Assembly: GCA_050299175.1 (NCBI GenBank)
Contig: JBNKVM010000045.1
Location: 1-64,000 of the forward strand
Direction of reading: 5' to 3'
DNA length: 64,000 nt
Source: JAPHTQ01 sp050299175
GTDB taxonomy: Bacteria; Pseudomonadota; Gammaproteobacteria; Thiohalomonadales; Thiohalomonadaceae
Below, in pieces: positions 32,631 to 40,909 of this stretch; within the stretch, counting starts at the first letter, position 1; each line of letters opens with the position of its first letter. The notes below the pieces were generated by a model that worked only from the letters and a program-made list of their open reading frames with translations, had not been told where the DNA came from and ran no database searches. The translations under genes and the position numbers were made by a program.

Positions 32631-33778
32631 CGCATCACCTCTTCCAGTGCAGCGAGCAGACGCTCCACCTGCTCCTCGCTGTGGGCGGCGGAGAGGGTGA
32701 TGCGTAGTCGCGCCGTGCCTTCCGGTACGGTGGGCGGGCGAATGGCACTGATCAGAATTCCTTTATCCAACAGCGCCTCGCTCAGGTGTAGCGCCTCGTG
32801 GGCATTGCCCACCAGCAGCGGCTGGATCGGCGTGATCGATTCCATCAACCTCAGGCCCAACTGAGTTGCCCCGTCACGGAAACGGGCGATGAGCGTATGC
32901 AGTTTTTCCCGCCGCCAACCTTCACTCTGCACCAGGCGCAAGGAAGCCCGCGTCGCCTCGGCCACCGCGGGCGGCATGGCAGTAGTGTAGATGTAGGGAC
33001 GGGCCTTGTTGATCAGGGTTTCGATCAGCGCCTCATCTCCGGCGACGAAGGCACCGAAGCAGCCGAGCGCCTTGCCCAATGTGCCCATCAGGATCGGCAC
33101 TTCATTCAACCCGAGACCGAAGTGTTGTAGGCAACCGCCGCCACTATGACCGAGCACACCGATGCCGTGGGCATCGTCCACCATCATCCAGGCGCCGTTG
33201 GGCATGGCCGCCTCGGCCAGTGCGGGTAGCGGTGCGATGTCACCGTCCATGCTGAAGACACCGTCAGTGAGGACCAACTTCTCCTCGCTCTTGCTCGCCT
33301 GTAGCTTCGCCTCCAGCGCCGCCGGATCGGCGTGGGCATAGCGCACCAGCCGGGCACCGGAGAGCAGGCCAGCATCGAGCAGTGAGGCGTGATTGAGACG
33401 ATCCTCGAAGGCCGTATCACCCCGACCGAGCAGCGCCCCGGCGACACCGAGATTGGCCATATAACCGGTGGAGAAGAGCAGCGCGCGGGGACGTCCGGTG
33501 AAGGCGGCCAGCTCCTCCTCCAGCGCGTGATGGGCATGGGAGTGGCCATTAACCAGATGGGCAGCACCACTGCCGACGCCGTACTCATCAACACCACGCT
33601 TGAGCGCGGCGATCAATTCCGGATGATTGGCCAGCCCCAGATAATCGTTACTGCAAAAGTTAAGCAGCTCACGACCTTCGCTATGCAGGGTAGGCCCCTG
33701 CGGCGAGTCGATAACCCGACGGCGGCGGTATAGCCCCGCCGCCTCGCGGGCGGCCAGTTCGGCGGCAAGGTCTTTCAT
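32627..33778 (-). CDS. bioF: BioF, 8-amino-7-oxononanoate synthase
   Basis: PLP enzyme that condenses pimeloyl-ACP with L-alanine. 383 residues from ATG 33778. Conserved blocks: FCSNDYLGLANHPELI, GSGAAHLVNGHSHAHHALEEELA, DDAHGIGVLG, and the PLP Lys in GTLGKALGCFGAF. The start 13 bp after bioB gives MKDLAAELAAREAAGLYRR, matching the usual N-terminus; an in-frame ATG at 33823 lies inside bioB and is unlikely. Second gene of the operon. Confidence 0.96.
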   Translation of the reverse strand: MKDLAAELAAREAAGLYRRRRVIDSPQGPTLHSEGRELLNFCSNDYLGLANHPELIAALKRGVDEYGVGSGAAHLVNGHSHAHHALEEELAAFTGRPRALLFSTGYMANLGVAGALLGRGDTAFEDRLNHASLLDAGLLSGARLVRYAHADPAALEAKLQASKSEEKLVLTDGVFSMDGDIAPLPALAEAAMPNGAWMMVDDAHGIGVLGHSGGGCLQHFGLGLNEVPILMGTLGKALGCFGAFVAGDEALIETLINKARPYIYTTAMPPAVAEATRASLRLVQSEGWRREKLHTLIARFRDGATQLGLRLMESITPIQPLLVGNAHEALHLSEALLDKGILISAIRPPTVPEGTARLRITLSAAHSEEQVERLLAALEEVMR

Positions 33779-33791
33779 GAGCCGTAGAAAA

Positions 33792-34772
33792 TCAGCCTTC
33801 GGCCTGGATGCCCAGTCGGCCAAACAGTGCCTTGTCGTGATCGGTGGTGGCGTTGTCGGTGGTCAACAGCTTGTCACCGTAGAAGATCGAATTGGCCCCG
33901 GCGTGGAAGCAGAGCGCCTGCGCCTCGTCGTGCATGGTTTCGCGACCGGCGGAGAGACGGACGTAAGAGGCCGGCATCAGAATCCGGGCCACGGCGATGG
34001 TGCGGACGAACTCGAAGATATCCAGCTCGGGACTGTCGCCCAGCGGGGTGCCCGGCACCTTGACCAGCAGATTGACCGGTACGCTACCTGGATGCTGCGG
34101 CAGGTTGGCCAGCTCCTGCAACATGCTGGCGCGGTCGTGACGACCTTCGCCCATGCCGAGAATACCACCGCTGCAAACGTTGATCCCGGCTTGCTGAACC
34201 CGGTTGATGGTATCGATGCGATCAGCGAACTTACGTGTGGTCACCACCTTGCCGTAGTAGTCGGGCGAGGTGTCGATGTTGTGGTTGTAGTAGTCGAGGC
34301 CCGCCTCCTTGAGCTGGCCGATCTGCTCGTCGTCGAGCATCCCCAGGGTGACACAGGCCTCCATTCCCAGACCCTTCACTCCCTTGATCATCTCGATCAC
34401 CACCTGCATGTCGCGGGCGTTGGGCTTGCGCCAGGCGGCGCCCATGCAGAAGCGGGTGGCACCGCCCTGCTGCGCACGCCAGGCGGCGGCCACCACCTCG
34501 TCCACCGCCATCAGCGCCTCGCGCTCCAGACCGGTATCGAAGTGGGCACTCTGCGAGCAGTAGCCGCAGTTCTCGGCGCAGCCGCCAGTCTTGATGTTAA
34601 CCAGGGTGCTGACCTGGATGGTATTGGGATCGAAATTCATCCGATGAACAGTCTGCGCCTGGAACAACAGATCGTTGAACGGCAGTTCGAACAGCGCCTC
34701 AATCTCTTCGATGGTCCAGTCGTGACGGAACCGGCTGCTCTCGACCGGGGCAACAGTGGCATTCTGGTACAT
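33792..34772 (-). CDS. bioB: BioB, biotin synthase
   Basis: Radical SAM enzyme that inserts sulfur into dethiobiotin. 326 residues from ATG 34772, with AGGAAA 4 nt upstream. The CxxxCxxC cluster motif is CAENCGYCSQS; the second [2Fe-2S] ligands are expected at Cys in FCMGAAW, EACVTLG and INVCSGG, with the Arg in VRLSAGRE, all present. First gene of the operon; a longer frame to 34835 has no ribosome-binding site and runs through the promoter leader. Confidence 0.97.
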   Translation of the reverse strand: MYQNATVAPVESSRFRHDWTIEEIEALFELPFNDLLFQAQTVHRMNFDPNTIQVSTLVNIKTGGCAENCGYCSQSAHFDTGLEREALMAVDEVVAAAWRAQQGGATRFCMGAAWRKPNARDMQVVIEMIKGVKGLGMEACVTLGMLDDEQIGQLKEAGLDYYNHNIDTSPDYYGKVVTTRKFADRIDTINRVQQAGINVCSGGILGMGEGRHDRASMLQELANLPQHPGSVPVNLLVKVPGTPLGDSPELDIFEFVRTIAVARILMPASYVRLSAGRETMHDEAQALCFHAGANSIFYGDKLLTTDNATTDHDKALFGRLGIQAEG

Positions 34773-34820
34773 GGGATTTCCTGTTTGAGCCGCATAACAG
34801 CGGGGGTTAGACTTGCGGCA

Positions 34821-34849
34821 AGTATTCCCGCTCACGGATGGGCTGTCAA
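34821..34849 (-). promoter_or_regulatory. promoter of the bioBFHCD operon
   Basis: Read leftward: TTGACA (34849-34844), 17-bp spacer, AATACT (34826-34821). Perfect -35 and 4/6 -10 match, about 50 bp upstream of the bioB ATG. It overlaps the proposed comF start region on the other strand. Confidence 0.7.
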
Positions 34850-35566
34850 TTGAACTGGATTCAAGAGGTTTACAACTGGCTAATTAATAGCCGTTCTAGT
34901 GTCTACCCTTCTCGCTGTGTGCTCTGTGGCCAGCCAGGCAACGATGGACGCGATCTTTGCTCTGGCTGCCTCAGCGACTTGCCGAGCAACCTTCACCCGT
35001 GCCGCCGCTGCGCGACATCCCTCACCGACGGAGCCACTGTCTGTGGTCCCTGCCAACGCACTCCGCCACCCTTCGAACAGAGCGTAATTCCCTTTCGCTA
35101 CGCCCCGCCACTCGACTATCTGCTGCAACAGCTCAAATTCCATCAGCAGCTTCATCTGGCGCCACTACTGGCAGGGCTGCTGGCAGAGACCATCGCCGCA
35201 CGCGGTATACCGTTACCCGATTTAATTTTGCCAGTGCCACTACATCGGACAAGGTTGCGCGAGCGGGGTTACAACCAGGCACTGGAACTGGCTAAACCAC
35301 TCTCCCGCGAGCTTTCGTTGCCCCTCTCCATCACGGGCATCAGGCGTCCACGGGCCACACCAGCGCAAACCTCGTTGCAGGGAAAAGAACGGCGGAAAAA
35401 TCTTCGCGATGCGTTCGCCGTTACCGGCAAACTGCCTGCGCACGTAGCCATTCTTGATGACGTGGTGACTACCGGTGCGACGGTGACTGAGTTGACCAGA
35501 ACACTCAAAAAGAGTGGCGTAGAGAGGGTAGAAATCTGGGCTGTGGCGAAGGCGGGAAATCCTTGA
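34838..35566 (+). CDS. comF: ComF-family phosphoribosyltransferase-like protein
   Basis: 242 residues. N-terminal double zinc-finger-like region with CVLCG, DLCSGC, CRRC and VCGPC, followed by a type I phosphoribosyltransferase fold; the PRPP loop is VAILDDVVTTGATVTE. LPVPLHRTRLRERGYNQALELAK is the family signature. ComF/GntX proteins take part in DNA uptake or use of DNA as nutrient; the exact reaction is unknown. The start is uncertain: ATG 34838 or TTG 34850, both without a strong ribosome-binding site, and both placing the first codons in the bio promoter/operator region. Convergent with mshN, 5 bp apart. Confidence 0.9.
   Translation: MGCQLNWIQEVYNWLINSRSSVYPSRCVLCGQPGNDGRDLCSGCLSDLPSNLHPCRRCATSLTDGATVCGPCQRTPPPFEQSVIPFRYAPPLDYLLQQLKFHQQLHLAPLLAGLLAETIAARGIPLPDLILPVPLHRTRLRERGYNQALELAKPLSRELSLPLSITGIRRPRATPAQTSLQGKERRKNLRDAFAVTGKLPAHVAILDDVVTTGATVTELTRTLKKSGVERVEIWAVAKAGNP
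34843..34875. promoter_or_regulatory. candidate BirA (biotin) operator
   Basis: Right half-site GGTTTACAA (34867-34875) is a 9/9 match to the BirA operator half; the left half CTGTCAATT (34843-34851) matches TTGTAAACC at 5/9; the spacer is 15 bp. The left half covers the -35 hexamer of the bio promoter, the right place for repression by biotinyl-AMP-bound BirA. Part of the match also encodes comF residues EVYN. Confidence 0.6.
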
Positions 35567-35571
35567 AACCG

Positions 35572-36636
35572 CTACTCTTCCAGAGCCTTAATTCTAGCCT
35601 CGACGTACTGCCTCAATTTCGGCGCAAGACGACCGTTTTTTGCAGCCTGCTGGTAGGTGGTCAACGCCTCTTTGGTTTTCCCTGCGCCTTCCAGCGAGAT
35701 TCCCAGCCCCATCCACCAGACCGACTGGGTTGACTGTTGCTTCAATGCTGCCTGATAGGCGGCAATACTCTTCTCGAAATCACCCTGACGCTGATAGATC
35801 GCAGCGGTAAACGCATAGAAATCGCCGTCCTGCTGTTGCATGCGCATGGCGTTTTCCAGAGTACTCACGGCACCCACCATATCCTCTGCATCGAGCTGCA
35901 TGCGCGCATAGAGCAGCGCCAACTTGCTGTTACCGGGGTCGGCAACAAGCCCCTGCTTCAACTGCTCAGCTGCCTCGATACGACGTGACTGTGAAAGATA
36001 AAGTATCGACAGCGACTCACGACTTGCGCTGTGTTTGGCATCGATGCGCAGCGCCTCACGCCACGCGTCTTCCGCACCCTTACGATTGCCACGCTGCAAC
36101 AGGGCATACCCCTTCTGGTACTGTTGTTCCGCCAGTTGCATATCGCTCTGCGGACGCATGCGCTTCTTGATTTTAGCAGGTGCTGCTTCGCGCACGGTTT
36201 CCACCGGTTGTTCTGTCACCAGCGGTTGCTCGACCGCCGCCTCTTCTTCGACCACATCCGGTTTGGTCATGCCCGCTGGGGTCTCCTGAATACTTCTGGT
36301 CGGCGCTTTTTGTACCAGCGGAGCAGCTTTTGCAGGTTGCGGTGTGGTAACAACAGCAACCTCGGCAGGCTTTGTCGACGCAGGTTGCGCTGCCACCGTG
36401 GCAGCGGGTTTTGTCTCAGCAGGTTCGGCGACCTCGACCTGTTTTTCCTGCCACAACAGGTAAGCAGAGATCGCCGCCAACACGGCAATCACGCCCAGCA
36501 AACTCAATAGCAGTACATTCTGCTTGCGTTGCTTACGCCGTGCTGCAGCACCCATCCCATCGACCGCACGCTGCGCCAGATCTTCCGATGCCCGGCGGGA
36601 TTCAAGATCCTTGAGCATTTGATTGATCAGGCTCAT
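35572..36636 (-). CDS. mshN: MshN, MSHA pilus biogenesis TPR protein
   Basis: 354 residues. The N-terminus MSLINQMLKDLESRR is typical of MshN; one membrane helix at about 42-62 is followed by an Ala/Pro/Glu/Lys-rich linker (70-155) and TPR-like repeats (about 165-345, e.g. AEQQYQKGYALLQRGNRKGAEDAWREAL in outline). It is a bitopic inner-membrane protein with a periplasmic TPR domain thought to support pilus assembly. Last gene of the msh block; its start overlaps the mshM stop by 4 bp. The next gene usually found here, mshE, is replaced by convergent comF. Confidence 0.88.
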   Translation of the reverse strand: MSLINQMLKDLESRRASEDLAQRAVDGMGAAARRKQRKQNVLLLSLLGVIAVLAAISAYLLWQEKQVEVAEPAETKPAATVAAQPASTKPAEVAVVTTPQPAKAAPLVQKAPTRSIQETPAGMTKPDVVEEEAAVEQPLVTEQPVETVREAAPAKIKKRMRPQSDMQLAEQQYQKGYALLQRGNRKGAEDAWREALRIDAKHSASRESLSILYLSQSRRIEAAEQLKQGLVADPGNSKLALLYARMQLDAEDMVGAVSTLENAMRMQQQDGDFYAFTAAIYQRQGDFEKSIAAYQAALKQQSTQSVWWMGLGISLEGAGKTKEALTTYQQAAKNGRLAPKLRQYVEARIKALEE

Positions 36637-37577
36637 GCGTCGACTCCGGAAAAGAGGTTGGTTTGCATTGCAATAATAACCAGCAGTGCGACAAGCAAAA
36701 CGCCGAGACCTACCAGCAGCCAGTTGCGTGTTTTTCCATTCTGCCAGAAGCGGCTGGGGCGGGCATCCTCGGTATCGTCGATCGCCAGTTTGACCTCCGT
36801 CTTGCCGATACGACGAATCCCCTTACCATAGCCGAGCAGTAGCGACTTGTGGGCAAGGACATTAATCAGCCGCGGAATGCCTGCACTGCCCTTGTATAAC
36901 AGACTCAGTGCCGATTCCTCGAAGCCGACATCACCATCGTTGCCCGCCACCACCAACCGATAGTTGATGTAAGCATCCAGGCCATCACGATCAATCGGTT
37001 GCAATGCATAAGAGAAGGTAATGCGCTGGCGTAACTGGCGAATAGTTGGCTTACGCAGAATCTCATCCAGCTCTGGCTGGCCAAACAGTACCACATGCAG
37101 CAGCTTGCGCTTCTCCGTCTCCAGATTAGTGATCAGGCGCACCGCTTCCAGTGTCTGATCCGGCATCGCCTGGGACTCGTCGATACACAACACTACCCGC
37201 TTGCCTTCGCTGTTTAACTCAATCAACTTCTTGTTCAGCGCGTCCATTACATGATGGGTGCCGAGATTGCGCGGTAACTCCAGACCGAGTTCGCCGGTAA
37301 CGGCGAGGATCAGCGCATTCGGTGTCAGGAACGGGTTGGGGATATAGGCGGTAACGTATCGATTCGTTTCCTTTTCCAGATGGTTGAGCAGCTTGCGGCA
37401 GAGCAGGGTCTTGCCGGTACCGACCTCGCCAGTAACCTTAATGAAACCCTCACCGTTTTCCAGCGCGACCAACAGGGTATTGAAGGCATCACGGTAACTG
37501 CCGTAGGAAAAAAAGAAACTGGTATCCGGCGTCAGTGAAAACGGAAATTCACGCAGGCCGTAGTGTTCAAGATACAT
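36633..37577 (-). CDS. mshM: MshM, AAA ATPase of MSHA biogenesis (ExeA-like)
   Basis: 314 residues. MYLEHYGLREFPFSLTPDTSFFF is the ExeA/MshM N-terminus; Walker A is GEVGTGKT at about 49-56, Walker B VLCIDESQAMPDQTLEAVRLI, sensor region VVLFGQPELDEIL. A C-terminal membrane helix (about 284-303) anchors it. It probably links the secretin MshL to peptidoglycan or energises assembly. mshL ends 9 bp upstream. Confidence 0.92.
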   Translation of the reverse strand: MYLEHYGLREFPFSLTPDTSFFFSYGSYRDAFNTLLVALENGEGFIKVTGEVGTGKTLLCRKLLNHLEKETNRYVTAYIPNPFLTPNALILAVTGELGLELPRNLGTHHVMDALNKKLIELNSEGKRVVLCIDESQAMPDQTLEAVRLITNLETEKRKLLHVVLFGQPELDEILRKPTIRQLRQRITFSYALQPIDRDGLDAYINYRLVVAGNDGDVGFEESALSLLYKGSAGIPRLINVLAHKSLLLGYGKGIRRIGKTEVKLAIDDTEDARPSRFWQNGKTRNWLLVGLGVLLVALLVIIAMQTNLFSGVDA

Positions 37578-37586
37578 GGCGCCCGA

Positions 37587-39296
37587 TTACATGTTCTGCG
37601 ACATGTCGCGAATGGAACCGGAAGAACGCTTCAGCTCTTGCTGCCACACTTCGCCTTTGGCATCGACGACGGTAGGCTTGAGCAGAATTACCAGCTCGCT
37701 CTTCTGCGTTACTTTCTTGGTGTGGCGGAACAGCGCGCCGAGCAGCGGAATATCGCCGAGGATCGGTACCGAAGCGACACTGTCCTTGGTGGTGTTCTGC
37801 ATCAGGCCACCGATCACCACAACCTGCCCATTAGCTGCACGGATCACCGTATCCGATTCACGAATATTGCTCGCCGCCAACGGCATAGTCAGGGTAGCGT
37901 CGGAGGTAACGACGGTCTTGGTCTGTTCCGAGACCTCGCTGACCGAGGGATGCACGTGCAGCACGATATCACCCTGGCTGCTGATCTGTGGTGTCACATC
38001 GAGAGCAACCCCGGAGAAAAAGGGTTCCAGTTCCACCGATACGGTAGGGCCACTCGTTGTTGTCGTTGTATTGGTATTACTCTCAATGTTGGTGACATAG
38101 AACTCATCGGAACCCACCTTGATCACCGCCTTCTGGTTATTCACGGTGGAGACCCGCGGACTGGAGAGAACCTGCACATCACCCTGGGTTTTCAGCAGTT
38201 CGATAAAGGCATTAAAGTCGGTGGTACTGAGGGCTAGGGAGAAGACACCACCGAAGGCGCTGGTATTGGTACCATTGACCGCCCCGTAGTCCGAGGGATT
38301 GAGATCACCGGTGTTGCCATAGATACCGCTGACACCACTGCCGCCAAAGATCGTGCCACCGCCAGTTTGACCCACAAGAAGGGTATCGGTATTGCTGGTT
38401 GCCAGACCAGCCCAGTTGATCCCGCTCTGGAAACCGTCGCTGAGAAGGACTTCGAGAATCCGCGCCTCCAGGATCACCTGACGGGTCGCTACACTCTGGG
38501 TACTCTGCAGAAACTCCTCCACCACCCGCATCTCATCGGGCATAGCACGAACCATTACCATGCCAGTCTGCGGATTGATTGCGACCTTATTCCCTTTCTC
38601 GCTTCCAACAATGGTCTCCAGCGAACTTTTCAGTTCGGCCCAGAAATCGGCATCGGTAGTCGTGTTGATCACACTGCTATTTTCACCGCCACCGCTGCTG
38701 CTACTTCCGCTGTCGCCGCCACTGCTGCCACCACCACCGGAAGTAGATATCTGCCCGGTCTTGGAGGTGATCAACGATTTTCCGGCACGCTTCATTGCCA
38801 GGTAATCGACCATGAAGATGCGGGTGTGAATGGTATTGGGATAGACCTGAACGTTATGGCCGCTTATTTTATAGTCGAAGCCATTAACACTACGCACCAC
38901 ATTTAACACTTCAGGCACGCTGACGTTTTTAAGGTCCAGAGTGATGTAGCCCTTAACATTCGGGTGAACCACCATATTGTAGGGTGTGTTCTCCACCAGG
39001 CTGAGGAAAAAATCACGTGCATTGACCCGGCGCACCTTGACGTCGAAGCGCTGCTCAATATCCGCATTGGTGTCAATGCCCGGTAGCTGAACCTGTACCT
39101 GCGGCAACAGTGCTGCGCTGACCTCAGCCGGCGGTGCAGTCGTGGTGCCGACACTATCCGGCTTAACCTCGAAAGCATCCTGCATCTCATTGCCGATGTT
39201 ACTGTCCCGCATCATGAAACCGCTGCAACCGCCGAGCGTCGCCAGCATGGTGGCGGCGGCTGCAATAGCGCGCAGTGTATGGTTGACGGTACTCAT
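37587..39296 (-). CDS. mshL: MshL, secretin of the MSHA pilus
   Basis: 569 residues. Lipoprotein-like signal ending GGC; N-terminal STN/secretin-N region around 80-165 (VKGYITLDLKNVSVPEVLNVV), a Gly/Ser-rich loop (about 180-205), then the secretin domain with VPILGDIPLLGALFR near the C-terminus. It forms the outer-membrane channel through which the pilus emerges. The stop of mshK and this ATG touch (39296), suggesting coupling. Confidence 0.95.
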   Translation of the reverse strand: MSTVNHTLRAIAAAATMLATLGGCSGFMMRDSNIGNEMQDAFEVKPDSVGTTTAPPAEVSAALLPQVQVQLPGIDTNADIEQRFDVKVRRVNARDFFLSLVENTPYNMVVHPNVKGYITLDLKNVSVPEVLNVVRSVNGFDYKISGHNVQVYPNTIHTRIFMVDYLAMKRAGKSLITSKTGQISTSGGGGSSGGDSGSSSSGGGENSSVINTTTDADFWAELKSSLETIVGSEKGNKVAINPQTGMVMVRAMPDEMRVVEEFLQSTQSVATRQVILEARILEVLLSDGFQSGINWAGLATSNTDTLLVGQTGGGTIFGGSGVSGIYGNTGDLNPSDYGAVNGTNTSAFGGVFSLALSTTDFNAFIELLKTQGDVQVLSSPRVSTVNNQKAVIKVGSDEFYVTNIESNTNTTTTTSGPTVSVELEPFFSGVALDVTPQISSQGDIVLHVHPSVSEVSEQTKTVVTSDATLTMPLAASNIRESDTVIRAANGQVVVIGGLMQNTTKDSVASVPILGDIPLLGALFRHTKKVTQKSELVILLKPTVVDAKGEVWQQELKRSSGSIRDMSQNM

Positions 39297-39637
39297 TATC
39301 GGGATGCCTCCACTGGCTTTTTAATACTTACAGGTAACAGGGTAAGAGTGCGCTTTTTTCCTGCAACACCGATGACGACCTCGGTCGCCTGTATCTCCAA
39401 TACCCTGGCACGGTTAACTTGTTCACCGACAGTGACATTACGGCCATTAATAATCGCAGCACGTCGGGTCGGCGAAATAAAGATTGAACTCAGTTCATAT
39501 CCAGTCACACCTTTCTGCGTCTTGTTGCCTTTGCTCAGAACAACGGGGGGACGCATCGGGTCCTTCAACGCATCGGCAGCGAAGATGAGCGGAGCGATAC
39601 CACAAAGCAGTACCAGCAATGACAAGCCCCTAAACAC
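39296..39637 (-). CDS. mshK: MshK, MSHA biogenesis protein (PilP-like)
   Basis: 113 residues with a signal peptide (MFRGLSLLVLLCGIAPLIFA). The mature start has DPMRPP, a motif shared by MshK and PilP-type proteins, followed by a small beta domain (ELSSIFISPTRRAAIINGRNVTVGEQV in outline). It is thought to connect the inner-membrane complex with the secretin. Overlaps mshJ by 8 bp and abuts mshL. Confidence 0.85.
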   Translation of the reverse strand: MFRGLSLLVLLCGIAPLIFAADALKDPMRPPVVLSKGNKTQKGVTGYELSSIFISPTRRAAIINGRNVTVGEQVNRARVLEIQATEVVIGVAGKKRTLTLLPVSIKKPVEASR

Positions 39638-40292
39638 CGACCCATCCCTCCATCAGACTGATGGTGTGTACCGTAATTACAATATCGGCGCGCGGATAAT
39701 CAATCATGGTGATATTCACCTCATCCCAGCGAAATTGCCAGGGCAGGGTCTCCAAAGCACGCAGGTACTCAATAGCCTGAGCATAGCTGCCCTGCAGCTC
39801 AATGCGCATGGTGTGTTTGAAAATCCCCTGCGCATCGGTGCCACCTTTACCGTCCTTAACCTCCAGCAATGACTCGCTACCGAGGTTTTCCATATGGACA
39901 AAGTCCAGACCATGTTGTTGCTTGAGCACGCTCTCAATGATCTGCGCCATCTGTTTCGGCTCGATTAGACCCTTGATCATCTCACCTATCTGATCGCTGG
40001 TTTGCTGCAACTGCCCATCCAGTTTGGCAAGTTGCTCACGCTCGTCACGATTGGGGTCAACGTTGTGCTCCGCCATGATCGCCAACGCCTGTTCGTCCAA
40101 GGCGGTGATCTCTGCGCGAATCGTCTGCAGCTGTTTCAGCAGGTCGCGCTGTTCTCGATCCAGCGGAGCCATAAACAAAGTGTCCCAAATCATGAACAGG
40201 GAGGCTGCCACGGCAATGAAGATAATCGCCCGCTCACGCAAGGAGAGCGCATCGACCCGTACCTGTAACGACTCAAAATACTTGTGGATCAT
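39630..40292 (-). CDS. mshJ: MshJ, MSHA biogenesis protein (PilO-like)
   Basis: 220 residues. One N-terminal membrane helix (about 23-42, AIIFIAVAASLFMIWDTLF), a coiled coil (about 45-110), and a C-terminal ferredoxin-like alpha/beta domain with MRIELQGSYAQAIEYLRALETLPW, the PilO/GspM pattern. It belongs to the PilMNO-like inner-membrane platform. Overlaps the PilN-like gene by 4 bp (ATGA). Confidence 0.87.
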   Translation of the reverse strand: MIHKYFESLQVRVDALSLRERAIIFIAVAASLFMIWDTLFMAPLDREQRDLLKQLQTIRAEITALDEQALAIMAEHNVDPNRDEREQLAKLDGQLQQTSDQIGEMIKGLIEPKQMAQIIESVLKQQHGLDFVHMENLGSESLLEVKDGKGGTDAQGIFKHTMRIELQGSYAQAIEYLRALETLPWQFRWDEVNITMIDYPRADIVITVHTISLMEGWVGV

Positions 40293-40909
40293 CGCTTTCC
40301 ACCTTTGTTCTCGGCTACCTCAGGCTCAGTACGGAGGTTAAAGGCGATCAACGAATTTTTCTTGTCTCGGCTAATATTGACGCTGCTGAAAACGGTACCA
40401 CTGAATGATGGCTCATTGGACAGACGTTGAATCAACTGTGGCACCTCTTTTGCCGAAGTCGCCTTACCCTGCAGGGTCAGTTGTTTGTTGTCGCGGACAC
40501 TGATCTCTTCGAACCAGAGATTACTGACATGTTGTCGCGCCAACCCGGTAAGCTGCTCGGAAAAACCCGGATTGCCACCGGCCCCCGTATTCTGGTGGCG
40601 CAGCTCTTTAACCAGTCGCAGGCGATGCTCCAGTAGCGCCTGTTTGGTTTTAATCGCCTCAACCAAAGTCAAATCTTTTTTCTTCGGTGGATATTTATTG
40701 CGCAGCTCGTTCAGCGTTGCAGTGTGTTGTGCACGCTCCAGCTTCAACTTCTCGACTTGCTGCTCAAGGGTATGGCTTTGGTAAATACTAATGAAGTAGA
40801 TCAACATCAACAGACCGAAGATGATCAAGTTGCCCTGCAGTAGCGTGTTCAGGGAGAAAACCCGCTCCTGTTTACGCAATATCGGCTGATAGAGGTTGAT
40901 CTGTTGCAT
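40289..40909 (-). CDS. PilN-like MSHA biogenesis protein
   Basis: 206 residues. MQQINLYQPILRKQERVFS is the PilN/GspL-type cytoplasmic start that binds the PilM-like partner; one membrane helix (about 25-44), a coiled coil (about 45-95) and a C-terminal ferredoxin-like domain follow. In other MSHA clusters this position is often called mshI2. The stop of the upstream mshI overlaps this ATG by one base. Confidence 0.86.
   Translation of the reverse strand: MQQINLYQPILRKQERVFSLNTLLQGNLIIFGLLMLIYFISIYQSHTLEQQVEKLKLERAQHTATLNELRNKYPPKKKDLTLVEAIKTKQALLEHRLRLVKELRHQNTGAGGNPGFSEQLTGLARQHVSNLWFEEISVRDNKQLTLQGKATSAKEVPQLIQRLSNEPSFSGTVFSSVNISRDKKNSLIAFNLRTEPEVAENKGGKR

Noticed and set aside
33777..34853. 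358-codon plus-strand open frame
   Set aside because: Antisense to bioB, which is certain. Composition is His/Val/Gly-biased and no start signal is present.
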